64,000 nucleotides of DNA from an uncultured Eggerthella sp. (GTDB lineage Bacteria > Actinomycetota > Coriobacteriia > Coriobacteriales > Eggerthellaceae), in assembly GCA_937998355.1 (NCBI GenBank), contig CALLDI010000007.1, positions 405,111 to 469,110 of the forward strand. Direction: 5' to 3'. This document shows positions 26,634-34,948 of the stretch, piece by piece. The stretch's first letter is position 1. Every line of letters begins with the position of its first letter. Both the position numbers and the translations under genes were made by a program. Under the pieces are notes generated by a model that worked only from the letters and a program-made list of their open reading frames with translations, had not been told where the DNA came from and did no database searches.

Positions 26634-26879
26634 ATGGTTCTTTTGGGAATACATACGATGAGTTGCGCGATCCGTACCCAACACTTGGCACAAGGGTCCG
26701 CATCTTCATGCGCGATCATGTCGGAGCACTGGGCACAGGGCTCCTTCAACGAGCGCGCTGTCATGTCCGAGCATCTTGCTCAGGGGTCCGCGTGTATTCT
26801 CCCCCTCCTCTCTTCGCTATTCGATATCTATAAGCACATGAGTTTCGGCTCGGTGCTTTTTTTATGCGCTCGGCCGTAA
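26634..26879 (+). CDS. small repeat ORF with a terminator inside its 3' end
   Basis: An 81-residue ORF in a short unit of its own between paaK and the SSS symporter. Residues 9-53 are three 15-residue repeats built around the pattern MSEHxAQGS. Between repeats many changes are synonymous (for example TCG/TCC, CAC/CAT, GGC/GGG), which suggests selection on the peptide. The C-terminal part (CILPLLSSLFDIYKH) spans a strong terminator at 26832, so most transcripts would end before the stop codon at 26877 and the full peptide would need read-through. It may be a leader peptide controlling the symporter, or the repeats may act as RNA. The ribosome-binding site is poor. No family is recognised. Confidence 0.4.
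   Translation: MVLLGIHTMSCAIRTQHLAQGSASSCAIMSEHWAQGSFNERAVMSEHLAQGSACILPLLSSLFDIYKHMSFGSVLFLCARP
26658..26792 (+). repeat. three tandem 45-bp repeats
   Basis: Units at 26658-26702, 26703-26747 and 26748-26792 are in register with codons and each ends in a CA-G/A-GG-N-TCC segment. Units 2 and 3 share ATGTC-S-GAGCA at their centres. They are diverged, so the duplication is not recent. Confidence 0.7.
26832..26863 (+). terminator. intrinsic terminator in the symporter leader
   Basis: AAGCAC (26832-26837) pairs with GTGCTT (26853-26858), with an inner GAG/CTC pair and seven T residues (26857-26863). It lies about 97 bases before the symporter start, a position suited to attenuation. Confidence 0.8.
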
Positions 26880-26959
26880 TGCGTCGCGTGCGTTTCGAAG
26901 AGCTAAAGGGAAGAGAAGACCATGAAAGTATCGGTATATCGAGAGAAGAAAGAGTAGGT

Positions 26960-28549
26960 ATGTTCCTCAAGATCCTTATCGTGGCGATCTTCGTCGCGGT
27001 CACGGTGGCGGTCGGCGTGTTCGCCCGCAAGCATTCGAACAGCGTGGATGGCTTCGTGCTGGGCGGCCGTAATGTCGGCCCTTGGCTCTCCGCCTTCGCG
27101 TTCGGAACCAGCTATTTTTCAGCGGTCGTGTTCATCGGCTATGCTGGTCAGTTCGGCTGGAAGTACGGCATGTCGGTCTTTTGGGTGGGCATCGGTAACG
27201 CGGTGATCGGTTCGTTGCTCGCATGGTGGGTGCTCGGCCCTCGAACGCGCGAGATGACCCAGCGCCTGAAAGCGACGACGATGCCGGAGTTCTTCGGAAA
27301 ACGCTTCAACAGCAAAGCATTGCGCATCGCGGCAGCTGCGATCATCTTCGTATTCCTGATCCCTTACACTGCTTCTGTTTATAACGGCCTTTCACGCCTG
27401 TTCGGCATGGCGTTCGGGCTGCCGTATGAATGGTGCGTGATCGGCATGGCGGTGGTCACGTGCATCTATGTCGTGCTGGGTGGTTACGTCGCATCCGTTT
27501 GGAACGACTTCATCCAGGGCACCATCATGCTGATTGGCATCGTGGCGGTCATCGTCGCGGTGCTGAATGGACAGGGCGGCATCGCCACGGCGATCGTGAA
27601 TCTTTCGCAGATCCCTGCTGACGGAAGCGCCATGGCTGGACCATTCACTTCGATGTTCGGTCCCGATGCGCTCAACCTCCTTGGCGTTATCATCCTCACC
27701 TCGCTCGGCACCTGGGCGCTCCCGCAGATGGTCCAGAAGTTCTACGCCATCAAGACCGGTCCCGCCATCAAGCAGGGCGCTATCATCTCGACCATCTTCG
27801 CTTTGGTGGTCGCAGGTGGTTCTTACTTCCTTGGCGGCTTCGGCCGTTTGTTCGCTGGCGATATCGCTTATGCGGCGGACGGAACGCCCATCTACGACTC
27901 CATCGTCCCGACCATGTTGGCCGGTCTGCCCGATATCTTGCTGGGTATCGTGGTGGTATTGGTGCTCTCCGCCTCCATGTCCACGCTTGCAGGCCTCGTG
28001 CTCACGTCATCATCGACGCTCACGCTCGACCTCATCAAAGGTAACATCGTGAAGAAGATGAACGAGAAGAAGCAGGTTCACTACATGCGCGTCTTCATCG
28101 TCGTGTTCGTTGCGATCTCTGCGGGCATCGCGCTGGTGCAGTACCATTCGACCATCGTCTTCATCGCGCAGTTGATGGGCTACTCGTGGGGTGCTCTCTC
28201 CGGCTCGTTCCTCGGTCCCTTCTTCTGGGGCCTGTTCTCGGGCCGTATCTCGAAGCCTGCGGTTTGGTGCAGCTTCGCGTTGGGCGTCGGCATGACCGTT
28301 TCGAACATGATCTTCGGCTACATCGCATCGCCGATCAATTGCGGCGCGATCACCATGATCCTTTCGCTCATCATCGTGCCCATCATCAGTTTCTTCACCA
28401 AGCCCGTGCCATTCGTGGTCAAGCCGCCTTCAACAGCAGGCGCGATCGATCGCGAATACGTATATGGTCTGCGCGAGCAGCAGGTGATCGAGCAACAGCA
28501 GAAGCTACGTGCTCAGGGTGCAACACAGGCGGAAGTGCTCGAAGAATAA
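26960..28549 (+). CDS. sodium:solute symporter (SSS family)
   Basis: A 529-residue membrane protein with about 13 hydrophobic helices and the SSS features DGFVLGGRNVGPWLSAFAFGTSYFS-type N-terminus, YVVLGGYVASVWNDFIQG (TM5-6 region) and a serine-rich SASMSTLAGLVLTSSS in the Na2 site region. It resembles proline/pantothenate-type carriers, but the substrate cannot be fixed from sequence. The C-terminus is a glutamine-rich cytoplasmic tail. The ATG at 26960 starts at the first helix and follows AGAGTAGG. The upstream leader contains the repeat ORF and terminator. Confidence 0.88.
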   Translation: MFLKILIVAIFVAVTVAVGVFARKHSNSVDGFVLGGRNVGPWLSAFAFGTSYFSAVVFIGYAGQFGWKYGMSVFWVGIGNAVIGSLLAWWVLGPRTREMTQRLKATTMPEFFGKRFNSKALRIAAAAIIFVFLIPYTASVYNGLSRLFGMAFGLPYEWCVIGMAVVTCIYVVLGGYVASVWNDFIQGTIMLIGIVAVIVAVLNGQGGIATAIVNLSQIPADGSAMAGPFTSMFGPDALNLLGVIILTSLGTWALPQMVQKFYAIKTGPAIKQGAIISTIFALVVAGGSYFLGGFGRLFAGDIAYAADGTPIYDSIVPTMLAGLPDILLGIVVVLVLSASMSTLAGLVLTSSSTLTLDLIKGNIVKKMNEKKQVHYMRVFIVVFVAISAGIALVQYHSTIVFIAQLMGYSWGALSGSFLGPFFWGLFSGRISKPAVWCSFALGVGMTVSNMIFGYIASPINCGAITMILSLIIVPIISFFTKPVPFVVKPPSTAGAIDREYVYGLREQQVIEQQQKLRAQGATQAEVLEE

Positions 28550-28573
28550 GCAGTTCGCACATGTGTTACGAAG

Positions 28574-28603
28574 AAAACGCCAAGGTTCGCCTTGGCGTTT
28601 TTT
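28574..28603 (+). terminator. intrinsic terminator after the SSS symporter
   Basis: A perfect 12-bp stem (28574-28585 with 28590-28601) with a TTCG tetraloop and six T residues (28598-28603). The A-rich 5' arm could also serve the minus-strand small gene that ends at 28619. Confidence 0.92.
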
Positions 28604-28618
28604 CATGCACGGTGGATC

Positions 28619-28855
28619 TTAGAGGATGTCGCGGTCTTCAGAATTCATCCATTCGTGGTACTTGCGCAAGAGCGCCATGGTACGTGCGTTGGACACTGCG
28701 GTCGAGAATGGCATCAGATCCTCGACGGAGAAAGATACGTTTCCGTTCGCGTCCTTCGGAAGATCCATGTGCTCGATCACGCTCGCGAAGATGCGAGCCA
28801 TATCTTGGTCGGTCGTTTGGTCGACCATACGTGCGAAATCGTTGAAATCCTTCAT
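28619..28855 (-). CDS. small acidic protein of unknown function
   Basis: A 78-residue soluble, helical, acidic protein beginning MKDFNDFARMVDQTTDQD. The start follows GAAGGGG at a good distance on the minus strand, and it is bounded by the terminator at 28574, which supports it as a real gene. No known domain or membrane segment is seen. Confidence 0.6.
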   Translation of the reverse strand: MKDFNDFARMVDQTTDQDMARIFASVIEHMDLPKDANGNVSFSVEDLMPFSTAVSNARTMALLRKYHEWMNSEDRDIL

Positions 28856-29027
28856 GAAGAGCCCCTTCGGTTACCTGTTCCCTACGGACAGCGGTTCGTC
28901 CCACATCGTGTTCGATGCAGCTTTATAATCAATCCTATTCTACGTTCTTCGAGCCTTGCGCAGTTCGAAGATGAGGAATCGTTGATGAAGAGAAGACCAC
29001 GCGATCGAAAGGCGACGGGGCTCCACC

Positions 29028-29888
29028 ATGGAATCATTTCTTGCTGTGACCATCATGACACTGATCGCAGGCGTCGGCGGAACGGGCCTCGGCGGACTTC
29101 TTGGTTCGCTCGTTCGCACCGACTCGAATCGTCTCGTCAGTTTGCTCTTGAGCGCAACGAGCGGTGTGATGGTGTCGATCGTTTGCTTCGAATTGATGAC
29201 CGAATGCCTCGAGGCGTCCGAGGCGATCTTCGAAACAGGCGCGGTCTTTCTGGTGTGCGCGGCTGTGCTCGTTGGCATGTTCGTCGTGGCGTTGCTGAAT
29301 TGGATCATCGACAAGCGAACCGTTTCCGAGGTGCCCCATACGGCCAATAGCTTGCATCCCAAGACCCATGACAACATCGATGAATTGAGTCATGTCGATC
29401 ATTACAACCAACATCTGAAAGAGAACGCTCCGCGGCGCGAGCTTTGGATCGCAGGTGTGGTGATCGCATGCGCCATCGCGCTCCATAACATTCCGGAAGG
29501 CATGTCGATCGGCGCGAGTTACAACATCGATATCGAGGGTGGCGTGAGCATGGCCATCGTGCTCGCGGTGCTCATCGGACTTCACAATATCCCCGAAGGC
29601 ATGGCAGTGTCGGTGCCGCTCGTTGCGGGAGGCATGGGTCGCGTGAAAGCGGCTTTGCTCACAGCAGCGTCGGGGGTCCCGATCGTGTTGGGCGCATGGG
29701 TCGGATATTGGATCGGAGATATCGGCCCGCTGGGTCTCGCATGCTCGCTCGGTTTCGCGTCAGGTGCCATGCTCTATGTCGTTTTCGGAGAAATCATCCC
29801 TCAGGCGATCCTGATGTATCGCTCCAAGATGCCGGCATTCTTCGTCATCATCGGTATGCTCATCGGTCTTGTCATCATCTATCTTTAG
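29028..29888 (+). CDS. ZIP-family divalent metal transporter
   Basis: A 286-residue membrane protein with eight predicted helices. The metal-path motifs are IALHNIPEGMSIGAS (TM4) and GLHNIPEGMAVSVP (TM5), each with the HNxPEG signature. A histidine-containing cytoplasmic loop (about 105-135: HPKTHDN, SHVDHYNQH) lies between TM3 and TM4. ZIP proteins import zinc, iron or manganese into the cytoplasm. The ATG at 29028 follows the weak signal GACGGGG. Confidence 0.9.
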   Translation: MESFLAVTIMTLIAGVGGTGLGGLLGSLVRTDSNRLVSLLLSATSGVMVSIVCFELMTECLEASEAIFETGAVFLVCAAVLVGMFVVALLNWIIDKRTVSEVPHTANSLHPKTHDNIDELSHVDHYNQHLKENAPRRELWIAGVVIACAIALHNIPEGMSIGASYNIDIEGGVSMAIVLAVLIGLHNIPEGMAVSVPLVAGGMGRVKAALLTAASGVPIVLGAWVGYWIGDIGPLGLACSLGFASGAMLYVVFGEIIPQAILMYRSKMPAFFVIIGMLIGLVIIYL

Positions 29889-30385
29889 GGTTCATTCGGC
29901 ACCATTCCCCTTGGATGAACGGTCGTTCTCAAAAATTTTTTCATGCGCGAAAATCGAGTTTTCCACAATGAAAATGCCTTTAAAACAGCTGCTAGATGCC
30001 TGATAGCATGAACACAGCAAAGCTGCTATACAGCTTTTGAAAACAGCTACTCAAGCAGGATGATCTTGAAACGGAATACAGTGGAACACGCCAAAAAAAG
30101 CTGCTAGCACCCCTGTCGTAGCACAGCTTTCTCGGGCGAAAATATGGCCCGATTCGCGCTGATAAAGACGGCTACCTAGAAGGGTCCAGACACAAAATCT
30201 TGTGGTTTTTGCTCTAGTCATATCCTAGATATACGCTACAATCTTGCTATAGAATTCGTAAGGTTCTATATGGGTGTATATCTTCACGGATGCACTTCCG
30301 AAGGCCCTTCAGCGGTCAAGTTCATCGGTCCGCAAGGAAAATCTCTTAGAAATAACTGCTGGAGAATCTGTAAGGTGGGTTTGAG
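29889..30385. other. 497-base A+T-rich intergenic region with repeated AGCTGCTA motifs
   Basis: No coding sequence is seen. The motif AGCTGCTA occurs at 29987, 30021 and 30099, with a variant CAGCTACT at 30044; the copy at 30099 extends into TGCTAGCACC (30102-30111). The second half is A+T-rich with several possible -10 boxes (for example TACAAT ending near 30241). It most likely holds the promoter and operators of the ribbon-helix-helix gene that follows. Confidence 0.5.
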
Positions 30386-31392
30386 TTGAGCTCAAAAGTC
30401 AAACAAGCGAACTTCCGTCTTCCCCTCGAATACATGGCTCTTATCGATGATTTCGCTCGCCGCGAAGACATCACCAAGGCCACGGTCATCACGCGTGCGC
30501 TCGATTGCATGCAAGCGTCTTACGACAGCGGCCACGGAGGAATGCCGGTAACGAGTGCTGGCTCTGCCTCTGGCGGCGGTGCTTCCGATGCCGAATTGGA
30601 AGATCTGCGCGCGAAGCTCAAGAAGGCCGAAGAGCGCGCGAGCGAAGCAGAGCGTGCTTTGCAATCCGCTGAAGACCGCGCCCGCGATGCGATCCGTCAG
30701 CGTGATGCTGCTGAAGACAAGGCCCGCAATGCCGTGAGCGATCTTGCGACCGCACAGGCCCAGAGCGCCAATACCGCTTCGTTCGACAATAGCCGCTCGG
30801 AAGCTGCCGAGGAAGAGATCGAGCGCTTGCGCACGTTGGTCGCCAAGCAGGCAGCAACGCTGGAAGAGAAGATCCGCGCCTTGGCTTCCAAGGAAGTCGG
30901 CTACGACGATCAAGCACGCACGCTCGCTTCCAAAGACGCAGAGATCTCTTCGCGCGATGCTATCATCGCCGACCGCGATCGTCAGATCTCCGATCTGCGC
31001 CTCAGCTTTCCGAGTCGAACGCGCGCATTCAGCTCACCAATGCTATGCCGAGTGGCATTCAGCCGCTCAATGTCGACGCGACCACTTTCTCGGACGACAA
31101 TCCGGTTGGTGCCATCTCCATGCTCAATATGCTCAACAGCGTCATGGCTGCATTCAAGCAACAGGTCAAAGATGCGCGCATCTTAGGCGAGCAAGAAGGC
31201 CGCAAAGCATTGCAGCATGAATTCGAAGACGTTATCAACAAAGCCCGCAACGACGGCTATCGTGATGCGATGACCTACCTTGACGACCGCGCCACCACAG
31301 CGCGCGAATCGGGCGCGAAGGAAGAACGTGCGCGTATCGCGAACATGGGCTTCTTCGAGCGTCGTCGCTACCTGAACATCCACGTCGCCTAA
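30386..31392 (+). pseudogene. ribbon-helix-helix plus coiled-coil protein, frameshifted
   Basis: A TTG start at 30386 with AAGGTGGG upstream opens a protein whose first 45 residues (VKQANFRLPLEYMALIDDF, ITKATVITRALDCM) look like a ribbon-helix-helix DNA-binding domain. About 150 residues of Ala/Glu/Arg-rich heptads follow. Near 31000 the frame changes: one frame degenerates after ISDLRLS, while the next frame runs upstream as QLSESNARIQLTNAMPSG and continues to a stop at 31390-31392 (ending RRRYLNIHVA). A single missing G at CTGCGC|CTCAG would restore RAQLSESN. The intact protein would be about 335 residues. It is a natural frameshift, a sequencing error or, less likely, programmed. Confidence 0.7.
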
Positions 31393-31451
31393 ACGCTCCT
31401 TTCTGTCGCGAAAGCTCGTCGTGTTCGAGCGAGAGCTTCAGTACCGCGTCG

Positions 31452-31606
31452 AGCGAGAAGATCAGTCTCTGCCTTGGAGGCTCGAATCGACCCGCTTCCC
31501 TGTTCGCGCTTCGCGCTCATGCGTCGCTGCGTTGCTTCACTTTAGAAAAAGAGATTAGAAGCAACGAGTCGTTCTCTGCCTTCAAGGCAGAGACTGCTCT
31601 TCTCGT
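31452..31606. repeat. intergenic foldback element, copy 1
   Basis: About 155 bases between convergent genes. Outer arms of some 40 bases pair with few mismatches (CGAGAAG and CAGTCTCTGCCTT at one side match the reverse complement at the other). Inside are the cores CGACCCGCTTCCCTGTTCG (31488-31506) and CTCATGCGTCGCTGCG, a short variable hairpin CGCG-CTT-CGCG between them, and a conserved GTTGCTTC/GAAGCAAC stem. Shared with copies at 44948 and 53783. Confidence 0.75.
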
Positions 31607-31625
31607 TGCTGTAGGGTAGGCGACC

Positions 31626-32261
31626 TCAGCGGGCGAGGACGGTAACGGGAACATCGTAAGGTTCTGCGGGAATGAGCGGAACTTCCTGCTCGGAGAACGC
31701 CACGCCGATCTGGCGGCAAGATTCATCAAGCTGCGGCAAGTAGCGATCGTAATTTCCCCCACCATATCCAAGACGATTTCGGTGCGCATCGAACGCGACC
31801 AAGGGGATGACGATCATCGTGAGTTCATCGCCCGCAACATAAGGGAATTCCTCGAGCTCCGCATCATCATGGACATATTTCTTCAAAGGGTTCGCAAGGA
31901 ACGGAACATCGTTCGTTTCGTAAGCTTCTTGCGAGACGAGGCGCATCTCCATCGTTTGCGGCAACATATCATCCACGCTCCAGGCATCGGTGACGATGCA
32001 CGGGAACGCGATCTTCGCTCCCTTCGCATACGCAGCGCGGATGAACTGATCGAGCTGCACTTCTTCATCGAATGCTGAATAGACCGCGATCGTGCATTCG
32101 CTCGGGTCGATGCCGAGCATCGCGCAGGTGAGATCGAGTCCCTCTTCGAGTTCGTCGCAGATGGCGGAACTCTTGTGCAGGCGATAGGGCTGCGGGAGCT
32201 CGGCGCGGGTCGCTAAGACCTCCTTGCGCAACGCTGTGCGCTGTTCGGATCGCGTAGCCAT
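31626..32261 (-). CDS. 5-formyltetrahydrofolate cyclo-ligase
   Basis: A 211-residue enzyme that converts 5-formyl-THF to 5,10-methenyl-THF with ATP, returning folate to one-carbon metabolism. The family signature is RLGYGGGNYDRYLPQL near residue 170, with IVIPLVAFDAHRNRLG before it; the N-terminal helix carries the basic residues RKEVLATRAELP. The start at 32261 follows GAGAAGG and lies 11 bases after the NRAMP stop codon, so it is the last gene of a three-gene minus-strand operon. Confidence 0.9.
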   Translation of the reverse strand: MATRSEQRTALRKEVLATRAELPQPYRLHKSSAICDELEEGLDLTCAMLGIDPSECTIAVYSAFDEEVQLDQFIRAAYAKGAKIAFPCIVTDAWSVDDMLPQTMEMRLVSQEAYETNDVPFLANPLKKYVHDDAELEEFPYVAGDELTMIVIPLVAFDAHRNRLGYGGGNYDRYLPQLDESCRQIGVAFSEQEVPLIPAEPYDVPVTVLAR

Positions 32262-32272
32262 CGAACCTTCTC

Positions 32273-33586
32273 TCACGCAAGCCCTAAGACTTGCAGGGCG
32301 AGGCAGATGATCGAGAGGATCCCGACCACCACGATCGTGAGGATGAGCAAGATGCGTGCCAATGGACCGATCGCATGATCTTTCATGATGTGCTTGTCGA
32401 CAGCGATAATGGCCATGAACACGAGCAAGATGGGCAGGATGACGCCGTTGACGAACTGCGCGGTGAGCATGATGCCCATGAGGTTCAACCCTGGCACCAA
32501 GATGACCAGCGCGGAAAGCACGATGGTGAAGGTGAAGATGCCCTTGAACAGCGGCGCTTCTTTCCAGGTGAAGTTCACGCCCGCTTCCCAACCGAACGCT
32601 TCGCAGATAACGAAGGAGGTGGTGAGGGGCAGCACGCATGCAGCGAGCAAACTGGCAGCGACGAGGCCGATGGCGAAGAGCGCTTCAGCATAGGGTCCTG
32701 CGAACGGAGCGAGCGCCATCGCGGCATCGGCGGCACTTTCGATCTCGATGCCTTGCGGGAAGAGGACCGCGCCGGTGGTGACGATGATGAACCAGGCGAT
32801 GATGCACGCGACTACCGCGCCCGTTACCGCGTCGATGCGCTGAAAGAACAGGTCCTTCACGGTCACGCCCTTCTCGACCACGTTGCTCTGCGCGAAGAAC
32901 ATCATCCACGGGGCGATGGTGGTGCCGACCATGGCGACGGTGAGCGAGAGGAACGAGAAATCGGACGAGACCTCAGGGATGAGCGTGTGCATGAGCGCAA
33001 GATCCCAGTTCGGTTGCGCGATGATGGCTGCGATAATGTAGGTGATGAACACGAACGAGAGCACCATGAACACGCGCTGAACGCGCTTGAAGCTTCCGCC
33101 CACGACAAGCCCCCACACGGCAGCAGCAGCGATGGGGACCGAGACCCAACGAGGCACGCCGAACATCTCCATGCCTGAAGCGATGCCCGCGAATTCTGAG
33201 AACGTGGTAGCGACATTGCCGATGAGCAGCGCGAACATGGCAAGCGCAGTAAGGCGAATGCCGAACCGCTCGCGAATGAGCGCCGCGAATCCTTTGCCCG
33301 TGACCGCGCCCATGCGCGTCGCGGTCGTTTGCACCACGATGAGCAGGATGCACATGATGGGGATGATCCAGAGCGTGAGGAACCCGAACTTCGCGCCGAC
33401 CGTGGAATAGGTGGAGATACCGCCTGCGTCGTTCCCCGCCATCGCCGTGACGATGCCGGGACCCATGGCCATGAGCACGAGCAAGATCTTCGACTTCTTG
33501 CGCGAATCGGCGATCTCTTCAGAGAGCACGGCGTCGGCGTGTTCTTCGACGGAAGCTTTGGGCTGGATGATCTGGTCCTTCTTCAT
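32273..33586 (-). CDS. divergent NRAMP-family metal transporter (probable Mg2+/Mn2+ type)
   Basis: A 437-residue membrane protein with 11 or so helices of the NRAMP/SLC11 fold. In TM1 the canonical DPGN is changed to DAGG (AMAGNDAGGISTYS), and in TM6 the canonical MPH is changed to APW (TTIAPWMMFFAQS), so the metal-binding Asn and the soft-metal-selecting Met are both absent. This pattern fits the NRAMP-related magnesium transporter clade first characterised from Eggerthella. It lies 9 bases after a protein with the MgtE Mg2+-sensing domains, which supports a magnesium role by context. The start follows AAGAGGCGG. Confidence 0.85.
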   Translation of the reverse strand: MKKDQIIQPKASVEEHADAVLSEEIADSRKKSKILLVLMAMGPGIVTAMAGNDAGGISTYSTVGAKFGFLTLWIIPIMCILLIVVQTTATRMGAVTGKGFAALIRERFGIRLTALAMFALLIGNVATTFSEFAGIASGMEMFGVPRWVSVPIAAAAVWGLVVGGSFKRVQRVFMVLSFVFITYIIAAIIAQPNWDLALMHTLIPEVSSDFSFLSLTVAMVGTTIAPWMMFFAQSNVVEKGVTVKDLFFQRIDAVTGAVVACIIAWFIIVTTGAVLFPQGIEIESAADAAMALAPFAGPYAEALFAIGLVAASLLAACVLPLTTSFVICEAFGWEAGVNFTWKEAPLFKGIFTFTIVLSALVILVPGLNLMGIMLTAQFVNGVILPILLVFMAIIAVDKHIMKDHAIGPLARILLILTIVVVGILSIICLALQVLGLA

Positions 33587-33595
33587 GACCGCCTC

Positions 33596-34948
33596 TTATC
33601 CTGCGGCTCCACCGAAGAAGTGAAGGACGATGACGGTGTAGGGGACGAGGAAGATGACGAAGCACAAGATGGCGACCAGGATCGCGAGCCAGGTGCGCTT
33701 GTTGGTGCTCTCTTCCGCGCTGTCCTCGATGACCTCCATCGCGTCGTCGACCGTGACGATGCCGAGCATGCGGCCGTTCTCATCTACTACGGGCATGGCG
33801 ATGAGGTCGTACTTCGAGATGTCAGCCGCGACGTCTTCCTCGGTCTCTTCTGGGAATGCGGTGATGACATCCTCGAACATGATGTCGCCCAGCTGCGTGT
33901 TCTTCGTCGCGAGCACGAGCGTGCGCAGCGAGAGCACGCCGATGAGCTTGTCGTATTCGTTGAGCACGTACACGTGACTGACCGTGGGGTGGTCTTCGTC
34001 GAGCGCACGCAGCGCTTCGATGGTCTGGTCGACGGTGTCGGTCGCGTACATCGCGACGTACTGCGTGGTCATGAGACCGCCCGCGGTGTCTTCCTTGTAG
34101 CCGAGCAGGCGACGAATGCCAGCTGCGTTCTCCACACCCATCAGGCGCAGGAGCGTTTCAGCCTTTTCATAGGGCAGGTCGCCCACGATGTCGGCTGCGT
34201 CGTCAGGATCCATGTCTTCGAGCAATCGCGATGCGCGCTTCTCGTCCAGATCGTCGATGACATCGGCCTGGAATTCGTCTTCCATCTCTGAGATGGCATC
34301 GCCTGCGCGCGCGTCGTCCAGGTGCTTGAAGACGTTCGCGCGCTGTTGCGGATCGAGCTGCTCGAGGATGTCCGCAACGTCTGCAGGGTGCAGTTCGTCA
34401 AGGCGCGTGTGCGTGACCGAGAGCTGCACGTCGGAGAGGTTACGATCGAGCAGGTCCATGTAGTTCCAGGCGATGATACGCTCGTCGATGTTCTTGCGGA
34501 AGAGGCGCCCGACCTTGAGCACCGCGCGCTCCACCCACGGGGCGAGCCCGCGTAAGATGCCGCGAATGCCCACTTCAGCGCCGAGCAGACGCAGTTGCGA
34601 GCCCGACGTGGAAAGCTTCAGGTCGTTCACGCGAACGACCTTCATGCCCTGCGTGTCGACGATCTGTCGATCGAGCAGATCGCGTGCGAGCAGGACTTCA
34701 TCGGGTTGCAGGTAGCTGAAACGAATCGCGGTCTTGTCGACCTTCAGCACGATGCCGTCGTCGGTAGCTTCCTTCACGTATTTGCGCCACGAGATCATGA
34801 ACGGGGTCTTGCCAGGCCCCAGGAACGCGAGTGACGTGATGCGAGGGAACACCTCGCCTGTTTGGATGGCGAGATCGGAAATCGAGCCGATCTTCTCGCC
34901 GTTGGCGTCGATGACCGGTTCACCGAGCATTTGTGACAAATAGAGCAT
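33596..34948 (-). CDS. PRC-barrel / MgtE N-domain / CBS-pair protein with one membrane helix
   Basis: A 450-residue protein with two PRC-barrel-like segments (about 1-75 and 80-150), an MgtE intracellular N domain (about 180-290, with the repeated LHPADVADILEQLDPQQRA and DMDPDDAADIVGDLP pattern), two CBS domains (about 295-410) and a single C-terminal transmembrane helix (about 424-447). The five-helix MgtE channel domain is missing. In MgtE these cytosolic domains sense Mg2+ and gate the pore; here they are probably a separate sensor/regulator for the NRAMP carrier encoded 9 bases downstream. The start follows AAAAAGGAG. Confidence 0.85.
   Translation of the reverse strand: MLYLSQMLGEPVIDANGEKIGSISDLAIQTGEVFPRITSLAFLGPGKTPFMISWRKYVKEATDDGIVLKVDKTAIRFSYLQPDEVLLARDLLDRQIVDTQGMKVVRVNDLKLSTSGSQLRLLGAEVGIRGILRGLAPWVERAVLKVGRLFRKNIDERIIAWNYMDLLDRNLSDVQLSVTHTRLDELHPADVADILEQLDPQQRANVFKHLDDARAGDAISEMEDEFQADVIDDLDEKRASRLLEDMDPDDAADIVGDLPYEKAETLLRLMGVENAAGIRRLLGYKEDTAGGLMTTQYVAMYATDTVDQTIEALRALDEDHPTVSHVYVLNEYDKLIGVLSLRTLVLATKNTQLGDIMFEDVITAFPEETEEDVAADISKYDLIAMPVVDENGRMLGIVTVDDAMEVIEDSAEESTNKRTWLAILVAILCFVIFLVPYTVIVLHFFGGAAG

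Noticed and set aside
26658..26792. CRISPR-like array
   Set aside because: The three units are adjacent, without spacers, and diverged; no cas genes are nearby.
26634..26863. T-box or other known riboswitch before the SSS symporter
   Set aside because: No AGGGTGG-type T-box sequence or stem I layout; the repeats are codon-phased instead.
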